A stretch of 64,000 bases of DNA from Halomarina halobia (lineage in GTDB: Archaea > Halobacteriota > Halobacteria > Halobacteriales > Haloarculaceae). Numbering within the stretch: the first letter of the stretch is position 1; each line of letters begins with the position of its first letter. The notes under the pieces are model-generated. The model did not search any database, was not told the origin of the DNA, and saw nothing but the letters and a program-made list of their open reading frames with translations. The translations under genes were made by a program, and so were the position numbers. The stretch lies in the NCBI RefSeq assembly GCF_029338575.1, contig NZ_CP119993.1, positions 1 through 64,000 on the forward strand. Direction: 5' to 3'. This document shows, piece after piece, positions 1 through 8,972 of this stretch.

Positions 1-1343
1 CTGATGACTTCATCCTCGGTGGTGGACAACTCGGTATCGCGCTCGGGATGACCTCGCTACTTGCCTTTTGGATAACGGGCAACACAATGCTCGCTGCTCC
101 TGAAAGTGCTTACACGTTTGGTATCCTCGGTTCTCTCGGCTACGGTATGCTCGGAGGTGCAGGCGTTCTCCTGTTCGGGTTGCTCTCGAAGCGTCTTCAC
201 CAGGTCATCCCGCACGGTAAGTCCGTCGGCGACTTCTACGGCACACGTTACGACGAGAAGAACTACTACGTGTTCGTGTCGCTGCTCGTCGTGTACGTTC
301 TCGGCCTCATCGTCACGCAGGGTATCGGCGGTGGCGTGTTACTCGAGCAGATATTCGGAATTCCGTACTATCTGGCTGTGTTCCTAACCTTCAGCATCGT
401 CATCGTTTACTCGTATCTCGGCGGATTCCGGAGCGTCACCGGTGTGGCGTACTTTCAAGTTCTTCTGATCCTCCTCGTCGCACTCATCGTGCCGCCGCTG
501 GTCTACTTCAACGTTGGATTCGAACCCGTCTATGAACGGATCGTTGCTGATTCGCCGGCAAAGCTCAGTCTCACCGCCCCCAGTGGTCTCCTGTTCGCGA
601 CGGCCGGGGCACTGCTCGGGATCGGAGAGGTGTTTATGGATAACACCTTCTGGCAGCGGGCATACGCTATCCGAAGCGACGTCGTCGCGAAAACGTTTGG
701 GCTTAGTGGTATCGGCTGGATTCTCGTCCCGCTCGCGATCTCAAGCCTCTCGTTCGTCGCGTTAGCGTTCAATCGGACCCCCGATCAGGTCAACCAGGTC
801 GCACCCATGATCGCTCAGATATACGGCGGGCCAGTAGCGGGATGGCTCTTCCTCGTCGCCGTCTGGAGTGCGCTCTGTTCGACGACGGCCGCGAGCATCA
901 ACGCACTCGCGACGCTCCTGATGAACGACGCCGTCCCACGTGTGACAGACGACGTGACCGAAGATGAACTCCTCCAGTACGGAAAATACTTCACGATCGG
1001 TATCGGAGTCCTCGGCTTCCTGTTTAGCCTTCCTCGCATTCTGACGATGTTACAGATGTTGTTCTTCTTGGGCGTGATTAACGTCGCGTTCGTCTTCCCC
1101 ATTATCGCCGGTCTCTGGTGGGAGAAGACGAACCCGCGGATCGTGTTCGTCGCGACGACCGCTGCGACAGTCGTCGGCTACACCGCGTACTTCACGCTCG
1201 GAGCAAATCAAGGCATTATCCTGAGCGGGTGGGTTTCGTGTCTCGTCACGTACGGCGGCTCATATCTCCGACCAGCGGACTTCGACTGGAGTAAACTCCA
1301 ACGCGTCGGTCGAGATATAACCAGTGGGGGTGATAGGGTATGA
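1..1343 (+). CDS. Sodium:solute symporter (SSS family), 5' end outside window
   Basis: Integral membrane transporter of the solute:sodium symporter family, expected to couple import of an organic solute to the sodium gradient. The reading frame is open from base 3. The residues ahead of the first internal Met at 48 (DDFILGGGQLG) fit the usual SSS N-terminal motif, so the true start lies upstream of the window. About 446 codons are visible, with roughly eleven hydrophobic spans, typical SSS glycine-rich loops (ILTQ-like region VTQGIGGG, YSYLGGFRSVTG) and a short polar C-terminus. Its stop overlaps the start of a small membrane protein (ATGA). The substrate cannot be read from sequence. A nitrilase-family gene and a DUF1028 gene follow on the same strand, suggesting an amide or amino-acid-like substrate, which is inference only. 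Confidence 0.9.
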   Translation, partial: DDFILGGGQLGIALGMTSLLAFWITGNTMLAAPESAYTFGILGSLGYGMLGGAGVLLFGLLSKRLHQVIPHGKSVGDFYGTRYDEKNYYVFVSLLVVYVLGLIVTQGIGGGVLLEQIFGIPYYLAVFLTFSIVIVYSYLGGFRSVTGVAYFQVLLILLVALIVPPLVYFNVGFEPVYERIVADSPAKLSLTAPSGLLFATAGALLGIGEVFMDNTFWQRAYAIRSDVVAKTFGLSGIGWILVPLAISSLSFVALAFNRTPDQVNQVAPMIAQIYGGPVAGWLFLVAVWSALCSTTAASINALATLLMNDAVPRVTDDVTEDELLQYGKYFTIGIGVLGFLFSLPRILTMLQMLFFLGVINVAFVFPIIAGLWWEKTNPRIVFVATTAATVVGYTAYFTLGANQGIILSGWVSCLVTYGGSYLRPADFDWSKLQRVGRDITSGGDRV

Positions 1344-1474
1344 TCCTCCCACTCGTTGTCAGTCAAACGTTCTTCATCGGGATGGTCGTCGTCGGTATTA
1401 TCGGGACGCTCATCGTGACTGGCATCATCCTCCGATATACCATTCGAGAACTGCGTAATGATACGATGTGGTAA
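1340..1474 (+). CDS. 44-residue single-span membrane protein coupled to the symporter
   Basis: This small ORF begins inside the symporter stop codon (ATGA overlap at 1340-1343) and ends at a TAA at 1472-1474. The product starts MILPLVVSQ, has one long hydrophobic segment (about residues 4-31, rich in Ile, Val and Gly) and a short charged tail RYTIRELRNDTMW. The overlap implies translational coupling with the transporter. Many SSS transporters have a small membrane partner, but the better-known ones are encoded upstream rather than downstream. I do not recognise a family. The hydrophobic-then-basic layout and exact overlap argue for a real gene that length-filtered gene callers would miss. Confidence 0.65.
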   Translation: MILPLVVSQTFFIGMVVVGIIGTLIVTGIILRYTIRELRNDTMW

Positions 1475-1595
1475 TCATGTTCAGAAGGAGTAATGAGGGC
1501 CACGGTCGGACTGCATCGAATCACACGGAGAGTCGACGGTCGAACAACGGTCACCGTCCGTCCGCCTGGGCAACGGTGAATCGAGATCAGTTAGA

Positions 1596-2536
1596 ATGAG
1601 TGAAACACAACCTTCCACAAACGAAATCAGCAGTAGCGAAGACGAACAGTCACCCAACAGGCAGTCGTCCGTTACCATCGCCTGCGTGCAGTTCGAACCA
1701 CACGTCGGAGAACTTGGGACAAATCGCCGGGAAACGTGTCGACTTATCGAGGAAGCAGCAAAACGGGGGAGTGACTTCATCGTCCTCCCGGAACTCGCGA
1801 ACTCGGGATACGTCTTCAAGAATCGAACAGAGGCCCAGTCACTAGCCGAATCCATCCCGGACGGCAAGACGGTCCAGCAGTGGGCCGACCTCGCGGCCGA
1901 CCGTGACCTATACATTGTTGGCGGTTACGCTGAACGAGACGGAAGTGATCTCTACAACTCCGCGGTGCTCATCGGCCCCAACGGATACATCGGGACGCAT
2001 CGAAAGCTCCATCTATGGAACGAGGAGAAGCTCTGGTTCGAGCCAGGAAACGAGATCAACGTATTTAATACGGAAATCGGACGAATCGGTATGCAGATCT
2101 GTTACGACCAGTGGTTTCCAGAACTTTCGCGCATCCAGGCTGCGAAAGGTGCTGATCTCATCGCGGAGCCAACCAACTGGGTACCGATAAACGAACACGA
2201 GCGAACGGCACTCGCGGACGGCGAGTTCGCCCGGGCGAACTATCTCGCTATTTCAAACGCCCACGTCAACACTGTCTGGTTCGCTTGCGCGGACCGAATC
2301 GGGACGGAACGTGGACAGCCGTTCCTCGGACGGAGCCTGATCGTCGATCCAACTGGAACGACGATCGCCGGGCCCTGAGTCAGTCGGACGAGGAGTTGCT
2401 CATCGCCAAGGACTGTGATCTGATGGACGCACGAACGGAAAAGGTCTGGAATGAGCTGAATGTCATCCCTCGAGACCGACGAACCGACCTTTACGACGAA
2501 TTGCTCGGATATGACGACGATGCCCATCCCCATTGA
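1596..2536 (+). pseudogene. Carbon-nitrogen hydrolase (nitrilase superfamily), frameshifted near the 3' end
   Basis: Nitrilase-superfamily amidase that would hydrolyse a C-N bond of an amide, carbamoyl or nitrile compound. The catalytic Glu-Lys-Cys triad is visible: Glu in VLPELANSGY, Lys in THRKLHLWNEEK and Cys in MQICYDQWFPE. An N-terminal tail of about 28 polar residues precedes the domain. After IAGP at about 2376 the frame meets TGA. The next frame continues with LSQSDEELLIA and ends with DLYDELLGYDDDAHPH at 2536, which is the normal C-terminal extension. One missing base around the GGGCCC run near 2370 would restore a protein of about 313 residues. It lies 120 bp after the small membrane protein, in an apparent operon. 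The lesion could be real or an assembly error. Confidence 0.85.
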
Positions 2537-2675
2537 TGAACTCGTATCGACGACTGGAGACGACACTCAGTCCCGCTATGCAAGATCACCACCACTCCGC
2601 GATCTGTCGCCCGAGCGCAGCAGGGTTAGACAGAAGGACTGATTCGACCTGGGTGAACGTGACTATGAGGAACAC

Positions 2676-3349
2676 ATGACATACTCGATTTGTACTACTG
2701 ATGGCACGCGCCACGGTATCGCTATCGCGACCAAAGCCCCTGCAGTCGGCGGGTTGGCACCGTTTCTCTCCCCGAACGGAGCCGTCTGTACGCAGTCGAT
2801 CGTCAACGTCCCGCTCGGCCCAAAGGCAGTTACGCTCCAGATGGAGAGGCAAGCGTCGACGATGCGATCGAAACCCTCATTGAGAAAGATAATGATGCAT
2901 CTGTTCGACAGCTCCATGGGGTAGACGTGTGGGGCAACACATCTACGTACTCCGGCGACGAGTGCGTCGACTGGTTTGGGTCGGTAACGGGCACAACCGA
3001 TTACGAGACGTACACTGTCGCCGGTAACATGCTTGAGGGTAAATCTGTCATCGAAGCGATTTCCGACGAATACGTGGCCACAGCCGAGACGGAGCAGTCG
3101 TTCGAGAAGCGACTGATAGCTGCCCTTCAAGCAGGGGAAGACGCAGGTGGGGACAAGCGAGCGGGGAACGCACAGAGTGCTGCACTGAAAATATACGATC
3201 CAGAGAACCCTCGGCTGTATCACGATCTCCGGGTCGACGATCACGAGGATCCGGTTGCCGAATTACGGCGAGTGTACGATGTTGCTCGGCAGGATGACGA
3301 GCAGTGGAAAGAGGAATTCCCTGAAGCGGTTCTTCAACGGACACTGTAG
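2676..3349 (+). pseudogene. DUF1028 family protein (Ntn-hydrolase-like), one frameshift
   Basis: Family hallmarks appear in two frames. The first (from 2676) has the start MTYSICTTDG, AIATKAPAVGG and the GAVCTQSIVN stretch. The second (from about 2840 to 3349) has DGEASVDDAIETLI, the YTVAGNMLEGKSVIEA motif, AGEDAGGDKRAGNAQSAAL and the terminal LRVDDHEDPVAELRR signature. A single-base frameshift lies between about 2831 and 2840. With it corrected the product would be about 224 residues, the family's normal size. DUF1028 proteins are predicted Ntn-type hydrolases of unknown substrate, often encoded near amidases and transporters, which fits the preceding nitrilase and symporter. The short gap from 2537 to 2675 shows no other gene. 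Confidence 0.85.
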
Positions 3350-3754
3350 CTGCCACCTTCTCGCTTAAGGGAGTGTCTGATGATCGTTGACTTTCGAGTA
3401 TGGTCTCGTATTGATCGTTCGGTTCTTAAAGGAACTCAGATTAAGCAGAACGATGTGCCTCGATAGGGCGGGAGATACGCTCGAATGACTCCCGCAACCC
3501 TACTGATGAAAGAATATATTCCATTTCCAATAGCCTGTATAGCGTGCACTTGCGTTCAGTCCTCATCGGAGCCGTGTGCAATTTTGATCGGTGTGAGTGT
3601 CGAGCAATGCGGACGGATTTCTTGGAGATGCGTCGCGGGCAGTAGACGATACTCGGTCAAATGGTGAGCACACGACCTACTGACGCGGCTCGTGTCCGAA
3701 TGAAGGCATGCGACGCACACCAAGGTCCGTCTATCGTCAGATCTGCTCGGTTAC
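3350..3754. other. Intergenic stretch without a recognised gene
   Basis: No reading frame here looks like a protein. Base composition is more AT-rich than in the flanking genes, and no strong promoter or hairpin stands out. It separates the hydrolase operon from the first copy of the long repeat. Confidence 0.5.
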
Positions 3755-4513
3755 ATAGAGGAGGTGACCCGCAGTTGCTCTATTCGTGACACTGGCGGTC
3801 TTCTCGCCACACCACTCAATTCTACGAGGGCAATAGTGCTAATACTAATTACTCGGTCAGCTACTGAATGCGCTGCTTCACTGGGCCGTGCATCGACAAG
3901 CCAGGGTCAGGGCAACAGACGTGGCAAACTCCGACTAAAACTCGGTACGAGAACAACTGTTAGCATATCCTCAAAGATCATACGTGCTCGGTCAACTTTT
4001 CAATGCGCGTATACTACTCGACTGTCGGACCATGGAGAATAAATATGCCACTCACGGACCATGCACTGACTGTCGCACCGATCTCTCAGTATCGTGTACC
4101 TTACGTCATATTTTCCTATTGACGTACGACGCTCCTCTCTTCGCCATCTTGACTTTCGATCTGTCTAAGATGTTTTCTATTACTCGCTCACTCGACAGCT
4201 GGTGTCCAACCGCCTGCACAGACCGCTCATGCTGCGCATGCGCTGAGAACGAAGATAGGTGCGTTGTAGGGCACAGTCGCATACAGAGGGAGAACGGGTC
4301 TGTCTCAACGCGTACCGTCCGCGGTGCTCCTCTAGAGCGGCGAACCCTCCACAGCGTGGAGTAACGCGCCGATTCTCCAACGGAGTATCCCATCTGACTC
4401 ACCTCGTGACGATGTGTCCGTCGCGTTTCCGTGGCGCATATTCCGCCCAGTGCCCAGCACCGGTCATGGCCGGTGTCGATGGTGTCGCATCTATCCGAGT
4501 AATTACTTTCAGC
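3755..4513. repeat. Long degenerate repeat, copy A (with copies near 7.8 kb and 53.5 kb)
   Basis: This non-coding-looking stretch aligns by eye with 53511-54463. Shared landmarks are the left motif TAATACTAATTACTCGG (3840-3856), TCAACTTTTCAATGCGCGTA / TCAACCATTTTTACGTGTA, CTGCACAGACCGCTC (4214-4228), GACTCACCTC (about 4396) and GTGTCGATGGTGTCGCA (about 4472). It ends in CCGAGTAATTACTTTCAGC (4495-4513), nearly the reverse complement of the left motif. Homology continues about 80 bp to the left of the left motif (TTCTCGCCACRCCA), so that motif is not the outer boundary. No intact protein is encoded. It may be a decayed mobile element or MITE-like sequence, and the family is not recognised. Confidence 0.65.
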
Positions 4514-5066
4514 GTATTTCATGACTGAGACCTAGGGTAAATCACGAGCCCTCCGTCGACTGGAACTGTCGCATGATACGTGCACTGTCTATTTCACTGA
4601 CTACAAAGCAGATGCCAGGCGGGGCGAAACGCCAGGCGTCGGCAGCCAGAGATCGGACGGACACTGATACGATCCGTCTCGATCTCTCAGCATGACCCGA
4701 GGGGTCCACGGCTGGTCCCCCACTCCCTCGGATTCCGCCGTGCCACGGTGGTCCCCCGCGCCCGGTCATTGACTCACGCCCGATCGCGGTCCCCCTCGGC
4801 GGGGATGCCGACGCTTCCTCCACTCCTGCGTCGGCACGTGACACAGAGTGTATGCCGTGAAATGACTCATTACTAACACTAATTCATCGGTGAGTGATCA
4901 TCCGGACCGTGGGGAGCTCCGATTCACACTCGTCAAACACCGTTCATGGAATCTCTTCAATCGTGTTTGATGTGCGAGCGAGACACTTGTGATCGTTGTG
5001 CGGGGCAACGATCTAGGAGGCTCTGTATCACCTGTGTAACAATACTCCATGCCCAATACTAGACGC
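4514..5066. other. Gene-poor stretch upstream of the broken PadR gene
   Basis: No convincing coding sequence. Near 4868-4885 there is TTACTAACACTAATTCATCGG, which partly resembles the left motif of the long repeat. The last 100 bp before 5067 are AT-richer and probably hold the former PadR promoter. Confidence 0.4.
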
Positions 5067-5078
5067 ATGTGGTTGATG

Positions 5079-5441
5079 ATGTCACTGTTTGAGCTCACCG
5101 GGTTCCAGCGCGATCTGCTGTACGTGATCGCCGGCTTCGACCAGCCCTCGGGGCAGGAGATCAAAGCCGAATTGGAGGCCTAAACTGGTCGCGAGATCAC
5201 CCACGGCCGATTGTATCCCAACCTGGATACGCTCGTGAATCAGGGCTACGTCGACAAGGGCCAGATCGACCGTCGTACGAATTGGTATGCGCTCTCAGAG
5301 AAGGGCCGGGAGACGTTGTCCGAGCGCCACGACTGGGAAGACAACTACCTCCCGTTCGACACCCCACGCCGACGTAGCAGGGCCAGCCGGCATCTCCTCT
5401 GGTCTGGAGACATCACACGAGGCTTGGCTTCCCGGCCATAG
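5079..5441 (+). pseudogene. PadR-family transcriptional regulator, broken by a nonsense codon
   Basis: The frame reads MSLFELTGFQRDLLYVIAGF, then QEIKAELEA followed by TAA at 5181-5183, then continues TGREITHGRLYPNLDTLVNQGYVDKG and RRTNWYALSEKGRETL. This is the small haloarchaeal PadR-type winged helix seen intact at 6000-6287 (FQRDLLYVIAG, RLYPNLD.LV and DRRTN.Y are shared). The stop replaces the Tyr of the paralogue's ETYYERE. The C-terminus beyond YLPFDTPRRR is unlike the paralogue and probably reads into unrelated DNA. In-frame ATGs at 5067, 5076 and 5079 are alternative starts. The gene is probably dead, and with the intact copy 0.6 kb away it suggests an old duplication. Confidence 0.8.
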
Positions 5442-5999
5442 GGGAGACCAGCGGTAGTGATGCCTACCAGTCGTCGATGACTGGATGGTGTGGGACCGTG
5501 CTGTGTCGTCATTGGTCACGCCTGGTGCTGCGTCACGGTGGCGCCTGCAGCCAGCCACATTCACGCCTTTATTGCTGAGGGTAGATTCTCGATTCGATTA
5601 AAATCGCTTACTGGGACGGAGGGAGTCATGAAGATGGGGCTGTGGCAGTGCAGACCCAGAGAGGGTGTGTGAATGCTCTCCATCCCCACGATGGACGGCG
5701 CCGTCCCCTCTCTCCCCACCTATGTCCGGCGATGAAGTGCACTGGACCGAGGCATCGCCATGCTTCTCGAACGGTGAAGAGGGCCACCGATAGTTGGTCG
5801 GAACGAGCCGGTAACTGACCACGTACATTCACAGCCATCGCAGCGAGGCAGCCGTCGCGATGGCTGGAGAGAGACCCGAGCCGATACGACCGTTCCTATA
5901 GCGATCTCTACCGTGTGTTGTCGGGTGACGCTTGACCCAGTCGTGCGGCCAACCAACACCTACATCTTTACGTCGGAGAGGAGAATCCTCCATGACGCA
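5442..5999. other. Intergenic region between the two PadR genes
   Basis: No protein is recognised on either strand. The final 40 bp before the intact PadR gene contain an AT-rich patch (ACATCTTTACG, about 5961) at a plausible promoter distance. The rest shows no structure beyond short imperfect inverted repeats. Confidence 0.4.
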
Positions 6000-6287
6000 A
6001 TGTACGATTTTACCGGGTTTCAACGCGATCTGTTGTACGTGATTGCCGGGCTTGAGGAGCCCCATGGCCTCGCGATTAAGGACGACCTCGAAACGTATTA
6101 TGAGCGGGAGATCCAACACGGGCGCTTGTATCCGAATCTCGATGTCCTCGTCGAGAAGGGTCTCGTCGACAAAGCACAGAAAGATCGCCGGACCAACGAG
6201 TATACGATCACGCGGCGCGGGCGGCGTGAACTCGCTGATCGGGCCGCGTGGGTGGACCAGTATGTCGATATCGAAGCGCTACGCTAA
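6000..6287 (+). CDS. PadR-family transcriptional regulator, small haloarchaeal type
   Basis: DNA-binding protein of 95 residues with a PadR-type winged helix-turn-helix spanning almost the whole chain. It starts MYDFTGFQRDLLYVIAG. RLYPNLDVLVEKGLVDKAQ corresponds to the recognition helix and the turn before the wing, and RRTNEYTITRRGRREL forms the wing. It probably dimerises and represses a nearby promoter. The start at 6000 is preferred over an upstream in-frame codon because the family begins M-[YF]-[DE]-[FL]-TGFQRD and the upstream residues are not conserved. Only decayed genes surround it, so a target cannot be named. It is an intact paralogue of the broken copy at 5079-5441. Confidence 0.85.
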   Translation: MYDFTGFQRDLLYVIAGLEEPHGLAIKDDLETYYEREIQHGRLYPNLDVLVEKGLVDKAQKDRRTNEYTITRRGRRELADRAAWVDQYVDIEALR

Positions 6288-6413
6288 GCGTGAATCTTAA
6301 TACGAGTGTGGAAGTGATAGATGACAGCACAAAATCGTGATTGTCTCAATTTGCTGTGACGACCGAGCGCTACTATCGTTCGTACAGCGTGTGGCAGTGA
6401 TCCTCGGCGCTGT

Positions 6414-6915
6414 TTACGGCACGTCAGCGGGCAGTTTACCGGTATCACGCCAGCGCTGATAGGCGGTTTCGACGTGGCGCCAGTTGCCGTCGAAGCGCTT
6501 GTAGTAGGTGTTGACGCTGTGGGTGCCGTCGCGCACAACATCGTTGGCGCGCGGCAGCCGGCCAAGCTTGATTTCTAAGCGCTTGAGGTCGAGAACCGTC
6601 TGCATCGATTTCCTGGACAACCTGTTCCATGGCACCCCAGAAACGACAACGAGATCCGGCGGATGGCTGCTCAGGACGGTACAACCCAGTATCATCGGTA
6701 CTGCACGGCGTTCGTGCTGAGCGCAGGGAAAGCCACTGACGCTGGCGGTTGAACCGGTAGATGGCGAGGAAAGCAAGGCTGACGCGGGCGAGCACCCGCT
6801 CGCCCGCGTCGAGATCTATCTGTTCGAGATCGAGCGGATTGTCATGGATCGAGCAACCTATATCGGAGAGGTGATCGGCGTGCCGGGCGATTGCGCCACC
6901 AGTCTTCCCAGTCAA
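6414..6915 (-). pseudogene. Remnant with a homing-endonuclease-associated (HNH) repeat-like C-terminus
   Basis: The last 63 codons (6414-6605) read LEIKLGRLPRANDVV, then THSVNTYYKRFDGNWRHVETAY. This resembles the small repeats found beside HNH endonucleases and in haloarchaeal DNA-binding proteins (LGR.P...D.......Y..RFG.W..A). The upstream part on the same strand continues in another frame (MEQVVQEIDADG and, earlier, NPLDLEQIDLDAGERVLARVSL), so at least one frameshift is present. No nuclease domain is visible. Probably a degraded DNA-binding protein, with family assignment tentative. Confidence 0.4.
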
Positions 6916-6929
6916 GACCCGGAAGGCGT

Positions 6930-7446
6930 CGCTTCAGGAGAAACTCTTAGCGATGGCGTCGTTCATGACCGAAGCGACGATCTGTGAAGGAAAAGAGCAC
7001 GAACAGATGTTCCTGCTGGCGGTGAACGTCACCTACCACAATAGTGATCGTGGGGAGTCTGGCGTGAAAGCGACGGGACACGCGGCGTACGGTCTTCAAG
7101 ACCGCACGCTGCCGCAGGTCGCAGCGGTCTACGACAAGCGAACACGAATCGAAAAGAGCTACGAGAAGTTCCGTGAGGCACGTGCAATGACGACGACCCC
7201 ATCGACGACGATTCGGTTGTTCTACGTGGGCGTAAGCTTTCTGTTAGAGCAGTGGGGTTGGTGTTGCAGTGGACTGTGCTCGTCCAGGCATAGCGTGGCG
7301 GATGAGCACTTACTGAGGAGCTCACGTTCGATGACGCGTTTCTCCATGGGATCGAGCGGGAGTTAGACAACGAACTGGGGTGGAAAGAGAAACACCGAAC
7401 GAACGGTGTCGGGCTGCTGGCAGAGTGTGAACACGGCCTCGGTTGA
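6930..7446 (+). pseudogene. IS4-type (ISH3-like) transposase, C-terminal remnant with frameshifts
   Basis: The C-terminal third of a DDE transposase. From about 6930 the frame reads EKLLAMASFMTEATICEG, then NVTYHNSDRG, and VYDKRTRIEKSYEKFREARA. The last matches the IS4-family Y-(2)-R-(3)-E-(6)-K/R signature that carries the catalytic Glu. It continues TIRLFYVGVSFLLEQ and then breaks. The rest appears in a different frame: ELTFDDAFLHGIEREL and LGWKEKHRTNGVGLL, ending at TGA 7444-7446. The N-terminal catalytic Asp residues are missing, so it cannot be active. A perfect hairpin follows the stop. Confidence 0.75.
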
Positions 7447-7449
7447 GCC

Positions 7450-7473
7450 GCCTCGCTTCGTCCGAAGCGAGGC
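7450..7473. repeat. Perfect 11-bp hairpin after the transposase remnant
   Basis: GCCTCGCTTCG, a 2-nt loop and CGAAGCGAGGC form an 11-bp perfect stem four bases after the transposase stop. It may be part of the original IS end or a transcription-terminating structure. No T-run follows, so a classical terminator is not supported. Confidence 0.6.
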
Positions 7474-7797
7474 TGGCGAGGAGCGACACCCGTGTTCTGA
7501 GACTGGCCTCAGCACCGGCCACAGCAGGAACAAGTAGTTAATTTGACACTCCCTCGACTTCTCGCAGCGTTCTTGCCACTCTTCGTCTCTTTTCGGCGGT
7601 CTTCCAGTCTGATATCGAGCTTTTGCTTCCAGCGTTATCGATGGAGTGGACAACTGCAGCGATTCTCCGCTGTGGACCGGCAGTCAAAGGCGGTAACGGC
7701 CACGGAAACGTCTGTCAGGATTGCTTCGAGATTGGATTTGAGATAGATTGGTAAGGGATTGCGACGCCCCTCAGGGGGCGTCTGTCGACAGAGCTGT
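7474..7797. other. Gene-free spacer with an 8-bp hairpin at 7763-7782
   Basis: No convincing gene. GACGCCCC-TCAG-GGGGCGTC at 7763-7782 is a perfect 8-bp stem with a 4-nt loop and may belong to a vanished mobile element. Confidence 0.5.
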
Positions 7798-8406
7798 TTC
7801 GCCGGTATTCAGTGAGCGGTTCACGATCATGCCATTCGCGACATGTGCTGGTACCCTTGTCACGCCACTCGCGTTCATGAAGGCAACAGCAGTCGGAGTA
7901 ATACTAATTACTCGATTCATTGAAGAGGTGCACTGTTTGAGTGGAGGGAGATATTGACGCGGCAGTGCTAGTAAAAACGACCATGATCCGCGAGGGCTAT
8001 AACTCGTTGCGAGCATCGCGATGAATGCGTCTCTGAGAGTCCCCTGTGTCTAAACGACTGCTTCTACGCATTTATGCTTCCCAGTCGCCATTCAAGCGAG
8101 TATCGTCTATCTAGCACGTCTACTACCGCTTATTCGGTTATTTGATCTGCGGAATCTAGCTATCTTTGAAGATGATCTTCACTGCGCGTACCCAATGGGA
8201 AGTAGTTGTGAAACCTAGGTAGTATACACTAGGGGTTCCATGGCTTATTGAACGTCTTCGGCAAATATCGGGCTATAGACGGCATATATAACAAATAATG
8301 GTCACGTATATCGGTATATTCTGATATCTGCTTAACGTTCATTCCTCGGTACCGAGCACGTACATTGTTTCCTGTAGTGGTTCTCTATCCGAGCAATTAT
8401 TTTTAC
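7798..8406. repeat. Long degenerate repeat, copy C (most diverged)
   Basis: Shares with copies A and B the CACGCCACTCGCG-like left flank (about 7860), the motif GTAATACTAATTACTCG (7898-7914) and the right-end motif CTATCCGAGCAATTATTTTTAC (about 8385-8406) in inverted orientation. The interior matches only in patches (for example around CGCATTTATGCTTCCCAGTCGCCA, near 8068) and is shorter than in A and B. It is AT-rich between 8220 and 8410. No protein is encoded. Confidence 0.5.
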
Positions 8407-8439
8407 TCGATCTGCTGTTAGTAATCGATGTAACCTACC

Positions 8440-8960
8440 CTGCCCTAACTACATGTCCTATGTCCCGCTTGGTCGCAAGCTCGCCGTCCAGTCGGCTGCT
8501 GAAGCGCTGCTCACAGCGCTCGTGCAGTTATTTGATCAGATCCTCGCCGTTCAGTTCGTCTTCGCGTAAATTGCACCGACTGAGGCGAATTCACCGGCAA
8601 CCAGTACTATTTGGACCTAGAGGTACTCCTGGACAGTCGAAACGAGAGTGCGGACGAGGTCGCCCCGCGTCATCTCCTTTTTGACAGGCACCATCGCAGT
8701 GGTGAATGCGACAGGCTCACTCACGGCCGTTCGCGTGGCAACCCGATACGTCCACGCGTGCTTGTCCTCGATTTCATTCCTATCCCTATCTCTGCGTCCG
8801 CGTGATCGCCATAGTACTCTCAGTGGGTGATATCGATCGCGGCCGTCACGCTCCGATCGGTGAGCCTCTGTACCCCCTGGTGAGTGAGGATCTCGAAGAG
8901 CTGTTGAATGACGTTTCCCGCCCAGGCTTCGGGTCTCTCGTCCTAATCTGTTGGTTGTCC
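8440..8960 (-). pseudogene. IS4-like DDE transposase remnant
   Basis: On the minus strand, pieces of a transposase appear in shifting frames. A stretch corresponding to VIQQLFEILTHQGVQRL leads into LTDRSVTAAIDITH (the first catalytic Asp region, near 8825-8845), a stop codon, EYYGDHADAE, then in another frame AWTYRVATRTAVSEPVAFTT and MTRGDLVRTLVSTVQEYL. This order is the usual one for haloarchaeal IS4-type enzymes (AIDITH..YYGD, then K.YAW.YRFAT, then the second Asp region). Multiple stops and frameshifts show it is dead. Boundaries are approximate. Confidence 0.6.
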
Positions 8961-8972
8961 CAGGGCTATTCG

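Noticed and set aside
1477-1599. A 40-codon frame between the small membrane protein and the nitrilase gene, ending in an ATGA overlap with the nitrilase start
   Set aside because: Its Arg/Ser/Asn/His-rich composition and lack of any fold signal look like chance in GC-rich DNA, despite the neat overlaps.
3838-4513. Simple MITE bounded by terminal inverted repeats
   Set aside because: Similarity between copies continues to the left of the left inverted motif, so the motif is not the element's outer end.
7450-7473. Intrinsic transcription terminator
   Set aside because: The stem is perfect but no T-rich tract follows, and archaeal termination relies mainly on T-runs.
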